Of a DNA stretch of 61,573 nt, positions 7,334 through 15,380 are shown piece by piece; position 1 is the stretch's first letter; each line of letters begins with the position of its first letter. A model generated the notes under the pieces. It saw only the letters and a program-made list of their open reading frames with translations, had not been told where the DNA came from and did no database searches. Where the stretch lies: NCBI GenBank assembly GCA_964453435.1, contig CAYVQZ010000030.1:1-61573 (forward strand), read 5' to 3'. The stretch is from CAYVQZ01 sp964453435 (GTDB lineage: Bacteria; Abyssobacteria; SURF-5). Position numbers and translations under genes: made by a program.

Positions 7334-9031
7334 ATGATTCTATTGAACCCGAAAAGGCACAGCCGCGAATATCCCGACGAAAGGTCAAGGGATATTATGC
7401 AAAAGACAATCGACTTCTTCGAGAACAAGGGAAAAGCCAGGATCAAAGAGGACGACCATAAGAAGGTCTGGTACGAGGATTTTCTCAATTTCCAGAAGAA
7501 AGAGAAAATTTTTGCGACGCTTTTGACGCCGTCAGGCTATGGCGACGAACACTCGCGGTGGGATACGTGGCGTAACTGCGAGTTCAACGAGATACTCGGC
7601 TTCTACGGTCTGTGCTACTGGTATACCTGGCAGGTCTCCATACTCGGTCTCGGCCCGATCTGGATGAGCGCGAACGAGGAGCAAAAGCTCAAAGCGGCTC
7701 ACCTTCTGAAGGAAGGAGAGATATTCGCTTTCGGGCTGTCGGAAAAACAGCATGGCGCCGATGTCTATTCGACCGAGATGACGCTTGCGCCGCAGCCCGA
7801 CGGCACATACAGCGCAAATGGCGAGAAGTACTATATCGGGAACGCCAATGAGGCGAAAATGGTGTCAACGTTCGGCAAAATGGCGGATACGGGCGATTAC
7901 GTTTTCTTCGTTGCGAATTCGCAGGATGAAGGATATGAATGCAAGAAGAACGTCGTGGATTCCCAGAACTATGTCGCCAACTACGCCCTGCACGATTATC
8001 CCGTTACCGAGGCCGACATCCTCTCGAAAGGCCGCGACGCCTGGGACGCGGCTCTCAATACCGTGAACATCGGGAAATACAATCTCGGATGGGCATCCAT
8101 CGGAATCTGCACCCATGCGATTTACGAGGCCGTCAATCATGCCGCCAATCGTCGGTTGTACAACATGTATGTGACCGATTTCCCGCATGTGAAGCAGATG
8201 TTTACCGATGCGTATGCCCGGCTTGTGGCAATGAAGCTGTTCGCGCTGCGGGCGGCCGACTATATGAGGGCGGCCACGCTCGAAGACAGGCGATACCTCC
8301 TTTACAACCCCGTAGTGAAAATGAAGGTCACCACACAGGGTGAGGATGTTATAACTCTTCTGTGGGACGTCATAGCGGCCAAGGGATTCGAAAAGGACAT
8401 GTACTTCGAAATGGCGGCCAGGGACATACGGGCGCTGCCGCGCCTGGAGGGAACCGTCCATGTCAATATCGCGCTTATCCTGAAATTCATGCCGAATTAT
8501 TTCATGAATCCCGCCGACTTCGTGCCGATACCGAAACAGACGGACCCCCGCAACGATGACTTTCTCTTTCGGCAGGGCCCGACGAAGGGGCTCGGCAGCA
8601 TCCGGTTTCATGATTACAACATCGCTTTCGATACCTTTGACCTGCCGAACATCCGGCTGTTCAAGGAGCAAATAGAGGTGTTCAAGGAATTCTTGGTGGC
8701 CGCTCCTCCCGATGCCGAGCAACAGAAGGATACGGACTTCCTGATGAATCTCGGAGAGATTTTCACGCTGGTCGTTTACGGACAGCTCGTTCTGGAAAAC
8801 GCGGAAATCTACAAGGTCGATAATGACCTGCTCGACCAGATTTTCGATTTTCTGGTCAGAGATTTCTCGAAGTTTGCGCTCCAACTTTACGGGAAGCCAA
8901 GCACTACCCCGACGCAGATGGAGTATTGCAGGAAAATGATTCGGAAATCCGCGGTCGACACGGCCAGGTACGACAAAGTGTGGAAAGAACATGTTCTCGC
9001 TCTCAAGGACTTGTACGAGATGAACCCATAG
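7334..9031 (+). CDS. acyl-CoA dehydrogenase family protein
   Basis: This 565-residue flavoprotein belongs to the acyl-CoA dehydrogenase superfamily and would oxidise an acyl-CoA at C2-C3 with FAD. Visible features are the middle-domain motif FAFGLSEKQHGADV (residues about 130-143), the helical C-terminal domain, and RLEGTVHVN, whose Glu sits where the catalytic base lies in classical family members. It is longer than the usual 380 residues, with an extra C-terminal helical region. GGAAAGGTG precedes the ATG. The crotonase-like gene begins 37 bases after its stop, so the pair probably act in sequence in fatty or aromatic acyl-CoA metabolism. Confidence 0.88.
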   Translation: MILLNPKRHSREYPDERSRDIMQKTIDFFENKGKARIKEDDHKKVWYEDFLNFQKKEKIFATLLTPSGYGDEHSRWDTWRNCEFNEILGFYGLCYWYTWQVSILGLGPIWMSANEEQKLKAAHLLKEGEIFAFGLSEKQHGADVYSTEMTLAPQPDGTYSANGEKYYIGNANEAKMVSTFGKMADTGDYVFFVANSQDEGYECKKNVVDSQNYVANYALHDYPVTEADILSKGRDAWDAALNTVNIGKYNLGWASIGICTHAIYEAVNHAANRRLYNMYVTDFPHVKQMFTDAYARLVAMKLFALRAADYMRAATLEDRRYLLYNPVVKMKVTTQGEDVITLLWDVIAAKGFEKDMYFEMAARDIRALPRLEGTVHVNIALILKFMPNYFMNPADFVPIPKQTDPRNDDFLFRQGPTKGLGSIRFHDYNIAFDTFDLPNIRLFKEQIEVFKEFLVAAPPDAEQQKDTDFLMNLGEIFTLVVYGQLVLENAEIYKVDNDLLDQIFDFLVRDFSKFALQLYGKPSTTPTQMEYCRKMIRKSAVDTARYDKVWKEHVLALKDLYEMNP

Positions 9032-9068
9032 AAAGTTCGAACGTTGACTGCATTGGGAGGTGAACGAC

Positions 9069-9854
9069 ATGGCCGAATTCGTGAAAGCGAAAAGAGACGA
9101 TGACGTTGCGATAGTGATGCTGAATCGGCCCGAAGCATACAATGCGCTCAATTACGACATGATGCAACAGCTTGGCCTGTGCCTGATGAGCCTTGCCGCA
9201 GACTCATCCATCTCCGTTGTCGTGATATCAGGAGAGGGGAAGGCTTTTTGCGCCGGTGGCGACCTGAAATGGGCGGTCGATTTTCCATCCGGCCCTCCCG
9301 CAGGTTTTCATGAACTGGCTGCATGGTTCCATCAAGCGATAACCGAGATTCGGCGGATGAGGAAGCCCGTCATCGCGGCTATCAACGGAGTGGCGGCTGG
9401 TGGCGGCTTTTCCCTGGCGCTTGCCTGCGACTTCAGGGTGATGGCGAAATCCGCGGTCATGCGGCAGGCTTACACGGCGGCCGGTCTGTGTATCGATGGC
9501 GGAGGCACGTTCTCGCTGCCCCGGTTGGTCGGCCTCGCCCGAGCGCTCGAAATAGTTGCGTTCGATAAACCCATCTCATCGGAGCAGGCGCTGAATTGGG
9601 GACTGGTCACGAAGGTTGTCGACGACGGCAAAGCTCTCGATGAAGCGTTCAGTATGGCGCGCGAGCTTTCGAATATAGCGCTCAACTCGTTCGGTTGGTG
9701 TAAAGAGCTGCTGACCGACTCGTTCGGCACAACCTTTGAGACACAGCTCGAACGCGAGCGGCTGGGACTCAAAACCTGTGCCGCCCATCCCCACGGCCAG
9801 GAGGGCCTCAAGGCCTTCGTCGAAAAACGCAAACCGGTTTTCAAGGGTAAATAA
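9069..9854 (+). CDS. enoyl-CoA hydratase/isomerase (crotonase family)
   Basis: This 261-residue crotonase-fold protein has the oxyanion-hole loops GKAFCAGGDL (about residue 60) and GVAAGGGFSLALACDFR (about residue 102). In the catalytic region, the segment around IDGGGTFSLPRLVG lacks the Glu that hydratases carry in the preceding helix and has Asp before the Gly triplet, a pattern closer to PaaG-type isomerases than to water-adding hydratases. It lies directly after the acyl-CoA dehydrogenase. ATG 9069 is used, with GGGAGGTG eight bases upstream. Confidence 0.87.
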   Translation: MAEFVKAKRDDDVAIVMLNRPEAYNALNYDMMQQLGLCLMSLAADSSISVVVISGEGKAFCAGGDLKWAVDFPSGPPAGFHELAAWFHQAITEIRRMRKPVIAAINGVAAGGGFSLALACDFRVMAKSAVMRQAYTAAGLCIDGGGTFSLPRLVGLARALEIVAFDKPISSEQALNWGLVTKVVDDGKALDEAFSMARELSNIALNSFGWCKELLTDSFGTTFETQLERERLGLKTCAAHPHGQEGLKAFVEKRKPVFKGK

Positions 9855-9983
9855 GAGTCGCAATCGCACATACATGGGTGCAAGTGTGAGCAACCCAAGA
9901 AAGGTCAGGCCAGACCGACAAAGGCCGGGATTCCAAATGTGTCGCGGCATTGTCCCGGATAAATCCGATTTGCAGATGGCGCT

Positions 9984-11306
9984 TCAATCCGCGTCGAGCT
10001 TTGAAATCTGCGGTCCCGACGCCTCTCCGAGAAATGCTTTATCCCGCTCCATGAAGTACACCCATGTATTGCGTGACATAAGGCAATAGTCCTGCTCGCA
10101 TAAGACGCCCAGTATCTCAAGCCGCAACGTTCGCGCCGCCACGTCCTGAGGGTCGTGCTTGAGCAACACATCCAATACTTGCAGCGCCAGTTGCGCCTGC
10201 CCTTTGTCCAGCAGTTCCCTGCTGCGGTCCAGAATCGCCTCCCGGTTTCCGATAAGATGAAACAGTTCCTCGTTCACTTCTTTTTCGGGTCGCGGGAGCA
10301 GATGCGCCGGATTATGGTCGAAGTAGCCGTGGTACCAGCGATAGATGTTATAAACGGCAAACTCCGGACGCGAATACAGAAACCGGAGACACTGGTGGTC
10401 TTCGAGGTGGGAAGGCAGTTTCACCATGTGTATCATCTCATCTACCGGAATGTCTTTGTTGATGCAGTCCACCACCTGGTCATGAATAGAGTAGATACCC
10501 TCGATTGTCACATCGAGGAGTTCTTTGACCCCGCCTCCCTCGTACACCGCATGGCCTCCGTGGGCGATCAGCATATCCGGCTTCTTGGCGCGCACCGCCT
10601 CGAGCGCACGCGCCCACGGAAGCGCAAAGCGCGTCGGCTTGAACGGGTTGCCGATATTCGGAAAACCCGCAATGATGAGGTCGCCGACGAAGGCGGCCCC
10701 GATTTCCGGAACGAACACCCACGTTGCGTCGTCGGTCTCGGCTCGCGCATGGTAAAGTTCGAATGTCTTACCCCCAAGTCTGAACGACATCGACTCGTCA
10801 TACACCTTGCGTGGCGGAACCAGCGATGTTCCCCTGTCTGCGTGAAACGGAAAGTTGAACTGAATCGAGGCGATTCTCGCGCGGTGCTCGGCCAGTATCT
10901 GATACTTTTCCAATCTGTCCGAAACATAGCGGTGTCCGATAATTTCCGGCGACTCATCGAGAAATGCCCGCACTCCCCCGACGTGGTCCAGATGGCCGTG
11001 CGTGTAAATGACATATTTCACCGGACCCCCGCCGCTCTTGCGAATTTGCTCGAGCATTTTCTCACCATGCGAATGACTCAGAAGGGTATCGATGACTACC
11101 GTGCCGTCGCCCGTATTAACCCACGATGCATTGGCAATGAGTATCCTGGCGACATGCACGTCCGGCCGGGGATTCTCGAACCGTACGTCGCTGTAGTCGA
11201 TTACTTGCATCGCCCGCCCGTGCTCCGATTTCCTCGCCGACATCCGCCCCTGCCGGTCCTTCTCGGCTCTTCCTTGCTCATGACCCGTAGTTCCTGCCTC
11301 GCTCAT
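9984..11306 (-). CDS. alkyl-sulfatase-like MBL-fold metallohydrolase
   Basis: This protein of 440 residues is a class B metallo-beta-lactamase-fold hydrolase. The zinc motif HxHxDH appears as HGHLDH (about H103, H105, D107, H108), with further metal-site candidates in FVGDLI and IAHGGHAVY. Downstream, YRWYHGYFDHNPAHLLP marks the alkyl-sulfatase dimerisation domain seen in SdsA1/BDS1-type enzymes. The SCP2-like C-terminal domain of those roughly 640-residue proteins is missing, and there is no signal peptide. ATG 11306 follows GGAGGAAGAGG; further in-frame starts lie a short way downstream. The substrate is unproven. Confidence 0.82.
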   Translation of the reverse strand: MSEAGTTGHEQGRAEKDRQGRMSARKSEHGRAMQVIDYSDVRFENPRPDVHVARILIANASWVNTGDGTVVIDTLLSHSHGEKMLEQIRKSGGGPVKYVIYTHGHLDHVGGVRAFLDESPEIIGHRYVSDRLEKYQILAEHRARIASIQFNFPFHADRGTSLVPPRKVYDESMSFRLGGKTFELYHARAETDDATWVFVPEIGAAFVGDLIIAGFPNIGNPFKPTRFALPWARALEAVRAKKPDMLIAHGGHAVYEGGGVKELLDVTIEGIYSIHDQVVDCINKDIPVDEMIHMVKLPSHLEDHQCLRFLYSRPEFAVYNIYRWYHGYFDHNPAHLLPRPEKEVNEELFHLIGNREAILDRSRELLDKGQAQLALQVLDVLLKHDPQDVAARTLRLEILGVLCEQDYCLMSRNTWVYFMERDKAFLGEASGPQISKLDAD

Positions 11307-11500
11307 TTGCCTCTTCCTCCACCCGCCCGTAGTTTTAATACGATTTTGCCCATCATATAGGCGGACATTCAATTAGTCAATTGCATTTAGCGGCGCCTCT
11401 GAGAAGGGTTTGGTTGTGACGTGTATTCTCAATCGGCATGAAAATTGCCCACTTTCCATGAAAAAATCAGACCTTTTTGTCAAAATGGGGGTAGACAACC

Positions 11501-12046
11501 GTGAGAAAACTCGTTATTACGGGGATTTTATTGCTTTTTTTGGTTCTGTGTGTTCATGCGGCGGTTGGCGCAAATGTGACCGGTCACACCGTCTATGGTA
11601 ACAATCATGTATTCATGGTTACGCCGCCGAAAGGATGGGTGCTGGATACTCGGTGTGGAGTGCAACAGGGACTTTTTGCGGTCTTCTACCCGATGGGGCT
11701 GTCGTGGGATTCGTCGAGCACGCTCATCTATGTAAACGCCTCAGAGCGAGAATATTCCGAAGCGATATCCTCTTTCATGAAAAGAGAGATTTCCCGGCTC
11801 AGGGAACACAGCCCATATATCGAGGTGGAAGAGGGAGAGCCGATAGTCACGCAGGATGGGAAGATAGCCGAGATTCGCTGTTTTTCGAACGACCGGTATG
11901 GAAACAGCGAGGCGGTGGCTTACATTCCGGAAGATAACGTCTTTGCGCTTATTGTCCTGGCCTCTCGAAACAAAGAGGCCTTCGACGCGGCCAAACCCGC
12001 TTTTGAAGAGATTGTAAAAAGCTACTTCTTCGTATCGAACGAGTAA
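11501..12046 (+). CDS. exported protein of unknown function
   Basis: This 181-residue protein starts with GTG and a clear signal peptide: basic MRK, then a long hydrophobic core ending VHAAVGA. The mature part begins with a segment in the style VFMVTPPKGWVLD, resembling small periplasmic domains that open with a beta strand and PxGW. It ends in an amphipathic helix (FDAAKPAFEEIVKSY). I do not recognise a family. No catalytic motif is evident; two cysteines, one near residue 52 and one near residue 127, could form a disulfide. A GGGGGT tract lies upstream of the start. Confidence 0.7.
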   Translation: MRKLVITGILLLFLVLCVHAAVGANVTGHTVYGNNHVFMVTPPKGWVLDTRCGVQQGLFAVFYPMGLSWDSSSTLIYVNASEREYSEAISSFMKREISRLREHSPYIEVEEGEPIVTQDGKIAEIRCFSNDRYGNSEAVAYIPEDNVFALIVLASRNKEAFDAAKPAFEEIVKSYFFVSNE

Positions 12047-12105
12047 ATCGCCAAACACAGCCACAACGGAAGGAAACTCCTTCAGTACCCGCAATATTTC
12101 CCCAC

Positions 12106-12274
12106 TGTGAAACTGTCTCACGGTTGCACTTTTTGCCGAACAACAAGCTTTGGGGGCTGTACCCAATTACGGAATCCCCCCATTCCTTCGTTGAGCGCAG
12201 CGAAATCCCGCGAACTTGCGGGATAGATTGGTGGACTGCCCCCAAAGCAGGGTATCCCGAATCATGAGACACAC
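12106..12274 (+). repeat. nested palindromic interspersed repeat, copy 1
   Basis: Outer arms TGTCTCA (about 12115) and TGAGACA (about 12265) enclose an inner pair GGGGGCTGT.CC and GGACTGCCCCC, which itself encloses a hairpin ATCCCGC/GCGGGAT. The block is nearly identical to part of the sequence at 61187-61560. Together with flanking sequence it fills the 424-base gap before the rhodanese gene; nothing else was recognised there. Confidence 0.8.
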
Positions 12275-12470
12275 TTACTGTCTCTTCCGTCGTGCAGAGG
12301 TTCGGGGGGACACCACCGGCCGAATATTATTGTGGACGGCCTCAAAGACGAAATTGGTTCCGCATTCCAGACCCATGGTCCCCAGCCTAGCATGCATCCG
12401 TTCGCGGTGACATGGTGTATGAGTTTCGCGAGAACAACAGCGAATCGAATTGAACCGGGAGCGATACATT

Positions 12471-12911
12471 ATGGACGGAAAAACCGGTATGCTGATTGCA
12501 GTTCCTTTTGCAGTTCTCTTGATTCTTGTGGCGGGATGCGCCGGCGGCGCTCAAAGTGGCGATGAAATGGAAGCCGAAAAGACCGCCGAGACCCGCCGGT
12601 GGCCGTCCGTCGAAATCACAGAGGAATCCATCAAGCGAATTTCCCCTGCTGATGCCCATAAGAAGGTAAAATCGGGAGACGCTCTGCTCGTGTGCGCATA
12701 TTCCAGCGAGGAGAAGTGCAAGGGCATGCTGCTGGAGGGCGCAATCACTTTGCAGGAACTTGAAAAGAAGCTCCCGACTCTTTTAAAGTACACGGAGATA
12801 ATTTTCTACTGCGCCTGACCGAACGAGGCCACGTCTGCCGGTCGGGCAGCCGAATATCAAGAAAACGGTTACCGGAACACAAAAGCGCTCGAGGGCGGAG
12901 TTAACCGCTGA
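12471..12911 (+). CDS. rhodanese-domain lipoprotein, probable selenoprotein (UGA = Sec116)
   Basis: The frame starts at ATG 12471 with a lipoprotein signal (LILVAGC), then a rhodanese-like domain (RISPADAHKKVKSGDALLV...EGAITLQELEKKL...EIIFYCA). At 12816-12818 it meets TGA exactly where relatives have a cysteine in YCxCPNEATS. Past this codon homology continues without a break (PNEATSAGRAAEY, NGYRNTKALEGGVN) to TGA 12909-12911. A hairpin with GGTCG loop begins 13 bases after the first TGA, as expected of a bacterial SECIS element. The product would be 146 residues with a Cys114-x-Sec116 pair, probably handling sulfur or selenium outside the inner membrane. Conventional gene calling would stop at residue 115 and lose the active site. 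A nonsense mutation is the alternative. Confidence 0.75.
12832..12852 (+). promoter_or_regulatory. putative bacterial SECIS hairpin
   Basis: C12832-G33 pairs with C51-G52, followed by one T-C mismatch, then CTGCC (12835-12839) pairs perfectly with GGCAG (12845-12849), leaving the loop GGTCG. The stem starts 13 bases after the UGA and the loop contains GGU. E. coli fdhF has a similar distance and a GGUC-containing loop for SelB binding. Confidence 0.7.
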
Positions 12912-13049
12912 ACGCACGAAGGCTACGGCATGACTGGGACCGAGTGAGAGCAGGCGCCCATGTCACACCGCGATTGTTCAAATGCTGAAAAACGCCGCGA
13001 ATGAGTAAGGGGAAACTGGGGAGTGGCTCGCTTACCCTTTTCATGTGTG

Positions 13050-13316
13050 CTAATACTCGGCCTCGTTTTCAAGCGGCAAAGCCACATTAATAATAACCTT
13101 GCAGTCGCATGCGCCGCCCTGTTGCTTCAACCAACGCAAATCGCTCTCCACGTCTCTGCCTTGGCGGCTGAGCCATTCCCTCGACCTGGCAAGTGTGTGG
13201 TCGCAGCCTTCGCTCTCAAAGACCTGAGGAAGCAATCTGCCAACACGTGGACCTGTCTTAAAGCTGATTGATTCTTTCAGTCGCCTGGCCAGAGCCAAAA
13301 CGAGTGCATCATCCAT
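13050..13316 (-). CDS. DUF2695-like small protein
   Basis: This 88-residue protein carries the pattern CDHTLARSREWL...DVESDLRWLKQQGGACDCKVIINV, which matches the DUF2695 family: a CDHTL motif, a helix, then WL...GG.CDCEV..NV. The family has no assigned function; the paired Cys/His groups hint at metal binding. The gene ends 103 bases after the rhodanese frame on the opposite strand and begins just upstream of the glycosyltransferase fusion's 3' end. The ribosome-binding site is weak, so the start is tentative. Confidence 0.7.
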   Translation of the reverse strand: MDDALVLALARRLKESISFKTGPRVGRLLPQVFESEGCDHTLARSREWLSRQGRDVESDLRWLKQQGGACDCKVIINVALPLENEAEY

Positions 13317-13354
13317 ATCGCAATCCGCCCAAGCCCTTCCTCATGGATTCAAGG

Positions 13355-15379
13355 TTATGGCGAATATCGGGCATACCATACGGCCAATCTTTGAAGCGGC
13401 ACGCCCGCATAATATCCCACAATTATCGCCTGGTTTATCAGTGTTGTTCGCAATGGACCCACCGTCAGCCAGCGTCGGGGCGACGTCACAACGGGACCCG
13501 GAGCGATGGCAATGTTCCCCTTTCGCCTCAGCCGGCGCACAAATTCAAAATCCTCCATAATGGGGTTGTCTGGAAACCCTCCAATTTCATGGAATACGGT
13601 CGAACGGACGAAGATTCCCTGGTCTCCGTAGGGCATTTGAAGATGCCTGGAGCGCCAGTTCACCGCTCGCTCGATCAGACGCAACGAGGGGGAAAGAGAG
13701 TCGATCCGAAGCTCGAAGGCTCCGCCCACTGTGGCGGGAGAATCCAACGCTGAGCGAACATGCTCGTCGAACTTTTTCGGAAGTCGCGTATCGGCGTGCA
13801 GGAAGAGCAGAACATCCCCGCTTGCCGCGGCCGCGCCCGCGTTCATTTGCCTTGCCCTGCCGGGCTCGGACGAGATTACTCGGGCGTTGAACTCTCTTGC
13901 CGTATCCGAAGTGCGGTCGGTGCTCCCTCCATCGACTACGATGAGCTCGATGCCGGAAGCAGGGACCGTGCTCGCGAGAACTTCAGGCAGCGTATCGGCT
14001 TCATCAAGCGCCGGAACGATAACCGAAATCGAAGATCGTCTTGAGCGGCTCCACATTCCTTTCTCTCTTTCCAAGACACGGAGGTCCTCGGGGCGGTCGA
14101 TATCATCCAGCGTTTCCACAAATGCCCGTGACAATCGTTTTTCGTTCAGGGTCTCGATGGTCTTCCGAAAAACATTCGAGGTTCCCCACGGAATGTTTGC
14201 GAATAATTCGGGAGCCATCCGGCGCAGTCCGATCAGGTGATAGCCGCCGTCCCTGGCCGGGCCGAGTACGGTGTCACATCTATCGAGCAACTTAAAAGCA
14301 GCCTTCAGGGTGTCGGCGGTCCGTCCCGGGCAGTCCGTTCCGATGAGAACAACCCCCGAAAACCCGTCCTCGAATGCTTTTGCGAACGCGCGGGCCATTC
14401 GCAGCCCGATATCGCCCTTTCCCTGCCGGCGGTACACGAATGCGGGTCCAAGCCATCTTTTCATGAGCCGTTTGCTTCCGCCCTCGTATCGAACCTCGAG
14501 ACAGACCGGGCGGTCATGTTTGAGATCCCCGGCTTGGATGACCGTGCGCTCGGTCATCAATTGATGCAATCCCGCAGCGCCGTCCGGCCCCAGGGCAGGG
14601 ATCAGGCGTGTCTTCGTCTTGCCGGGTTCGGGGTAGCGAGTGAAGATTATCAGCTTCTCCCGCCGCCCCATTCTCTCGCTGGCGGCGGGCGAGCTCGGAA
14701 ACGCGGCTCGAAAAATCGTGTAGAGAATCTTGGTCCCCGCGCCGATAACGCCCCGGACCGTCCCGGATATCTTTGACTTGCCGATGCGTCGCCGATAACT
14801 GACGGGGACCTCCCGCACCCGGATTCCCGCCCGCGCCGCCTTGATTTGCATTTCCACGGTCCAACCATAGTTCGGGTCGCTCATGTTCAGTTTCCTCAGA
14901 GTGGAATAGCGAACAGCCCGAAAGGGACCGAGGTCAGTGTAGCTTATTTGCCACAGAAGTCGCATGAGCAGGCAAGCCAACCAGTTTCCGAATCGCGCCT
15001 GAGGGGTAAGCGCTCCCGCCTCGTGTCGGCCGAGCACGCGCGAACCGATCACCATGTCGACCTCATTTTCGGTTATCGGGTCGACAAGCAGGCGCATTTC
15101 CTCCGGATAGTCGCTGAAGTCGGCGTCGAGAAAAATGACCACGTCGGGATGCTCGAGCGCTGCGATGCCCGCCAGGCAGGCCGAACCATAGCCGCGCTTC
15201 GGCTCAGAAACGACGCGCGCGCCGTTCTCCCGCGCAATTTCGGGTGTCCGGTCGGTCGAGCCATTATCCACCACGATAACATCATCGACCCATGGGGGGA
15301 TGGCGGAAAGGACTTTTCCAACCGAAACCTCTTCGTTGAAGGCGGGTATTATGACAGCGACAATCGCTTTTCTTCTCAT
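13355..15379 (-). CDS. three-domain glycosyltransferase fusion (GT2 + TIGR04282 + TIGR04283)
   Basis: This 674-residue protein joins three transferase domains. Residues about 5-225 are a GT2 domain (VVDNGSTDRTP, FLDADFSDYP). Residues about 240-440 match the DUF2064/TIGR04282 nucleotidyltransferase-like fold (TRYPEPGKTKTRL, LIGTDCPGRT, GPARDGGYHLIGL). Residues about 450-674 match the TIGR04283 GT2 type (VIVPALDEADTL, VVDGGSTDRT, LFLHADTRLP, YGDQGIFV). The last two are named for their association with ArsS-like radical SAM/selenodomain genes and are normally separate proteins. The ATG follows the upstream GT-C stop by one base, so the two are translationally coupled. Confidence 0.88.
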   Translation of the reverse strand: MRRKAIVAVIIPAFNEEVSVGKVLSAIPPWVDDVIVVDNGSTDRTPEIARENGARVVSEPKRGYGSACLAGIAALEHPDVVIFLDADFSDYPEEMRLLVDPITENEVDMVIGSRVLGRHEAGALTPQARFGNWLACLLMRLLWQISYTDLGPFRAVRYSTLRKLNMSDPNYGWTVEMQIKAARAGIRVREVPVSYRRRIGKSKISGTVRGVIGAGTKILYTIFRAAFPSSPAASERMGRREKLIIFTRYPEPGKTKTRLIPALGPDGAAGLHQLMTERTVIQAGDLKHDRPVCLEVRYEGGSKRLMKRWLGPAFVYRRQGKGDIGLRMARAFAKAFEDGFSGVVLIGTDCPGRTADTLKAAFKLLDRCDTVLGPARDGGYHLIGLRRMAPELFANIPWGTSNVFRKTIETLNEKRLSRAFVETLDDIDRPEDLRVLEREKGMWSRSRRSSISVIVPALDEADTLPEVLASTVPASGIELIVVDGGSTDRTSDTAREFNARVISSEPGRARQMNAGAAAASGDVLLFLHADTRLPKKFDEHVRSALDSPATVGGAFELRIDSLSPSLRLIERAVNWRSRHLQMPYGDQGIFVRSTVFHEIGGFPDNPIMEDFEFVRRLRRKGNIAIAPGPVVTSPRRWLTVGPLRTTLINQAIIVGYYAGVPLQRLAVWYARYSP

Positions 15380-15380
15380 C

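Noticed and set aside
10155..11360. 401-codon open frame antisense to the alkyl-sulfatase-like gene
   Set aside because: It mirrors the codon structure of the real gene, shows no family motif, and the opposite strand has HGHLDH and the dimerisation motif.
12106..12274. CRISPR array or transposon ends
   Set aside because: The units are nested palindromes of unequal size, with no regular spacers, no direct target duplication and no transposase.
12471..12947. Genome-wide recoding of UGA (for example as Trp) to explain both TGA codons
   Set aside because: Many full-length genes here end at TGA at the normal family length (glgC, galT, LarA, rubredoxin, DUF423).
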